DNA of 64,000 nt, taken from contig NC_062222.1 in assembly GCF_902686445.1 (NCBI RefSeq), positions 39,121,792-39,185,791 on the forward strand, read 5' to 3'. Within the stretch, counting starts at the first letter, position 1; each line of letters opens with the position of its first letter. The translations under genes and the position numbers were made by a program. This stretch comes from Sciurus carolinensis (taxonomy: Eukaryota > Chordata > Mammalia > Rodentia > Sciuridae). This document shows, one piece after another, positions 61,440 to 64,000 of the stretch. Below the pieces are notes generated by a model. It searched no databases, was not told where the DNA came from, and saw only the letters and a program-made list of their open reading frames with translations.

Positions 61440-62485
61440 AGTCATTGTGGAGTAGTAGAAATTGTAGCATCAATATAGTCTCAAGGGTCTCCTCTGCAGC
61501 TTTGACTTGGTTCTCACATCTTCACGTATCACACTTTCAGGACATCTCTGCAGGGATTCTAACCCTGTTACATTTTACCTGGCCTCCCAGGTCTTCCTTT
61601 GAAATCTCGGCTGAAGCTTCTAGGCATCTTGCATTATTGCAGAACCAGCACCGCATATGCAGTTCAAACATCTGACACCATTCTGAGCAGTAGCTAGACA
61701 TCCTGAGATGTCTAGTGGCTGTAGCAGCCTCTGAGTGCCTGGGTGACTGAGCATGGTGAAACAAGTTTTTAGGCTGACATCCTGTAAGCAGGGTGACCAC
61801 GAGGTCTCTTCTCAAAGAAATTGTAATTTTATACTTTTGAACATGTGAGAGGTGTGTTCTTGTCAGGTCTTGACATGCCCTCAAACCATATGTACCAATG
61901 TCTCTGCATAAAGTACTTAGCATTTATTTAGTGACTGTAATCTCTTCAACAACCATAACTTTCTTTGCCTCAGTTTTATGCAAGCTTTTCTGGCCAAACT
62001 GCAAGTTTTTCATATATTTCCATTCTGCTTTCTACTTCAGATTATCACACTAAACATGGCTAAAAGCTGCCAGCAATACACGCTCCACTGCCTGAGTGCT
62101 GTGCTGCCTTGAAATTTTCTCTGCCAGATTAATTAGTCCATCACGTTTAAATTCAGCCTCACAGAAAGTCTCAGGACATGGGGAAAATGTAGACTATTTC
62201 TTTGACAGAATTCAACAAGAATGGCCTCTAGTTCAATATTCAATGGAGTCTTATTTCTCCTTTGAAACCTCATGAGCCCAGTCTTCACTCTTTATAGTCC
62301 ATGTGCATTCTGTTCTTCTGAGCTCAATCAGAATCACCCATTAAGCTGTGTTTATAACATTCTAAAGCTTCTTTAGCCTGCTCCTCCAAACTTTTCCAAA
62401 CTCCTCCTGCATACCAGTTTCAAATGCTTCTGAACAACATGATTAGGTTAGTCACAGCAATGACCCTGCTTTTTGGTATAAATTT
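61440..62485 (-). mobile_element. MaLR-like internal region, antisense
   Basis: Unlike its flanks, this 1-kb block is rich in complex sequence. I recall its wording ('gctaaaagctgccagcaata', 'ctctgccagattaattagtc', 'actcctcctgcataccagtt') as the antisense of MaLR internal sequence, which is non-coding. On the minus strand it follows directly after the LTR at 62486-62945, as in a MaLR element. The 128-codon minus frame at 61537-61923 has no domain I recognise. Confidence 0.5.
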
Positions 62486-62945
62486 CTGTGTTAATGCGTT
62501 TTGCATCACTGTGTTTAAAAGATCTGACAAAGAAAGAAAAATTAGAGAGAGAAAAGTTATATTATGGCTCAAGGCTCAGAGTTTCAGTCCATGGCTGACT
62601 AACTTCATAGCTTTTGGACCCAAGGGGAGGCAGAGTATGATGGCAGAAAGGTGTAGTAAAGGAAAGTTGCTCAATTCTTAACAATAAGGAAGCACAGATA
62701 GAATTCTGTTCACCAGATGCAAAATATAAATCCCAAAGGTATGCCCCCAGTGACCTACTTTCTGTATCCACACCCTGCCAGACTACAGTCCCCACACAGT
62801 GCAATAGTTCTTTCAAATTATTAATCCATCAAATGGATTAATCCACTATTTGGTCACAACTCTCATAATCTAATCATATAATCTCTGAACATTCCTGCAG
62901 TATTTCGTACATGAGATTTGGAGGAACATCTCATATACACAGCAT
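62486..62945 (-). mobile_element. MaLR-like LTR, antisense
   Basis: The plus strand reads 'gtttcagtccatggctgact', 'aggcagagtatgatggcaga', 'tataatctctgaacattcct', and 'gaggaacatctcatataca', ending 'cagcataag'. This is the complement of a MaLR-type LTR, and it resembles the LTR at 42578-42912. Minus-strand order is LTR first, then the internal region. Confidence 0.65.
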
Positions 62946-64000
62946 AAGAGAGATTTATTTGTGATATTTGTATAATGAACCACACCTAATAAAATTCTTA
63001 TAAGACTCACAAGATTTTTAAAGAAGTTTATACCAGCAGCATAATTTTTGGCTTCAATTAAAAAGGACAGAAACAATATAAAATATAAAATGAACATATG
63101 GTTTCCCTTACTATTATAGCAAGTTGAGAAAACTTCTTAGCTGCAAACAGCAGTCATTTTTATGGGAAAAAAAAAAAAAAGGATGACACAAACGGAAGAA
63201 CATTCAGAATAGGGGCAGAGAAAAGAGGCAATGAGAATTACTCCCAGGGAATGGAACTGAATTCCAATAAAATACTTGACACCCTGTGGGTGCCTAGGTA
63301 AAATTTAAAATTGTAATGGAACAATGACAGCTGTGTGCTACTATTTTTTTTTTCTTTTTGAAAAGGAAAAATGTAGAGAGGTTATCTGTCTCATGATTGT
63401 ATTGAAGCATGTGGGAAGAGTTATAACTTGTCACTTCAGTTAACAGGTCTTTAGCTAGAAGGAACTATTCAGGTAGCTGTGCTGGCACTCCAATCTGGAG
63501 TGCTTTATCTACACCTTTAACTTGAATATTACTTATACAAGACTTCTCAGGGTCTTGAGAAGTTTGAGTGATTTTATACATAGAGATTCATGAAATATTA
63601 AGAAAGGGTGATGAAGTACCATGACAAGCCTTTCGAAAATAAATACAGTTATAAAAATCTAGCTTAGAAAGTACTGAGTATTTAGCCCTATAACAATAGT
63701 TACATGTGAATTTGAAAGGGAGAAATAATATCAAATGCACTTGAGTGAACTTTGTGTTTCTAAACATGAATTAATGTGTTTATTTACATTAGTATAGATG
63801 AGCAACTAAAGAACTGAAAAGAATTCTGTCATATTTAGGGATAATTCCCTGACCCTGAATATTTTTAAAACAACTTCATAAAATGATTAAAAAAGAAAGA
63901 TGAGCATTTCTACATCATCTTCTTTCAGTCACACTAACTTAGGAATGACTGACTTGACAAGTCTTGACATTAATTTCATCTTCAAATACTGTCAAACTTT
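62946..64000. other. No gene seen
   Basis: AT-rich DNA to the window end, with an A-run at 63166-63180 and a T-run near 63343-63352. No coding region or named repeat. Confidence 0.45.

Overview
This is mammalian nuclear DNA with no supportable host gene. It is AT-rich and shows no exon-like chain of open frames. Most of the recognisable sequence is retrotransposon. The repeats point to a squirrel-family rodent (Sciuridae): dimeric SINEs with a B1-like left half and an ID-like right half (MEN / B1-dID type), ID SINEs with a tail like that of ground squirrels, and rodent-style L1s. This placement rests on recalled repeat families, not a database search.

Layout. 1-7.8 kb: an antisense L1 piece holding a perfect 62-bp palindrome, a sense L1 3' end, old L2, MIR and dimeric SINE copies, then unassigned AT-rich DNA. 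7.8-14.56 kb: a full-length sense L1 with a repeated GC-rich 5'UTR, a broken ORF1 and a broken ORF2. 14.7-19.7 kb: an LTR fragment, a Tigger-like DNA element and an old antisense L1. 19.84-24.29 kb: a deleted class I endogenous retrovirus (called ERV2 here) on the minus strand. 25.1-25.8 kb: a possible LTR containing an ID SINE. 26.44-33.25 kb: a much more complete minus-strand class I provirus (ERV1) with two LTRs, a tRNA-His type primer site, gag, protease, RT, RNase H and integrase remnants, and almost no env. 34-38 kb: a possible LTR, an old antisense L1 carrying two ID SINEs, and a dimeric SINE split by an IAP-like solo LTR. 38-64 kb: mostly unassigned AT-rich DNA with scattered old L1, L2, MIR, hAT-like and MaLR-like pieces, including a MaLR-like LTR plus internal region near 61.4-62.9 kb.

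How the parts relate. None of the protein-coding remnants appears functional. The L1 has frameshifts and stops, and substitutions at endonuclease and RT catalytic positions. ERV1 has frameshifts in gag and pol, and altered zinc-knuckle, RT and RNase H catalytic residues. ERV1 and ERV2 share strand, primer-site type and leader sequence, so they belong to one ERV lineage and inserted about 2.1 kb apart. Host function here, if any, would have to be non-coding; a few repeat-free stretches are noted as weak candidates.

The most unusual structures are the 62-bp palindrome in the first L1, the 26-bp perfect inverted repeat that encloses the ERV1 gag start codon, the env deletion that leaves a short TM piece beside the polypurine tract, the AT-rich block inside ERV2, and the ~138-bp repeat units with long open antisense frames in the L1 5'UTR.
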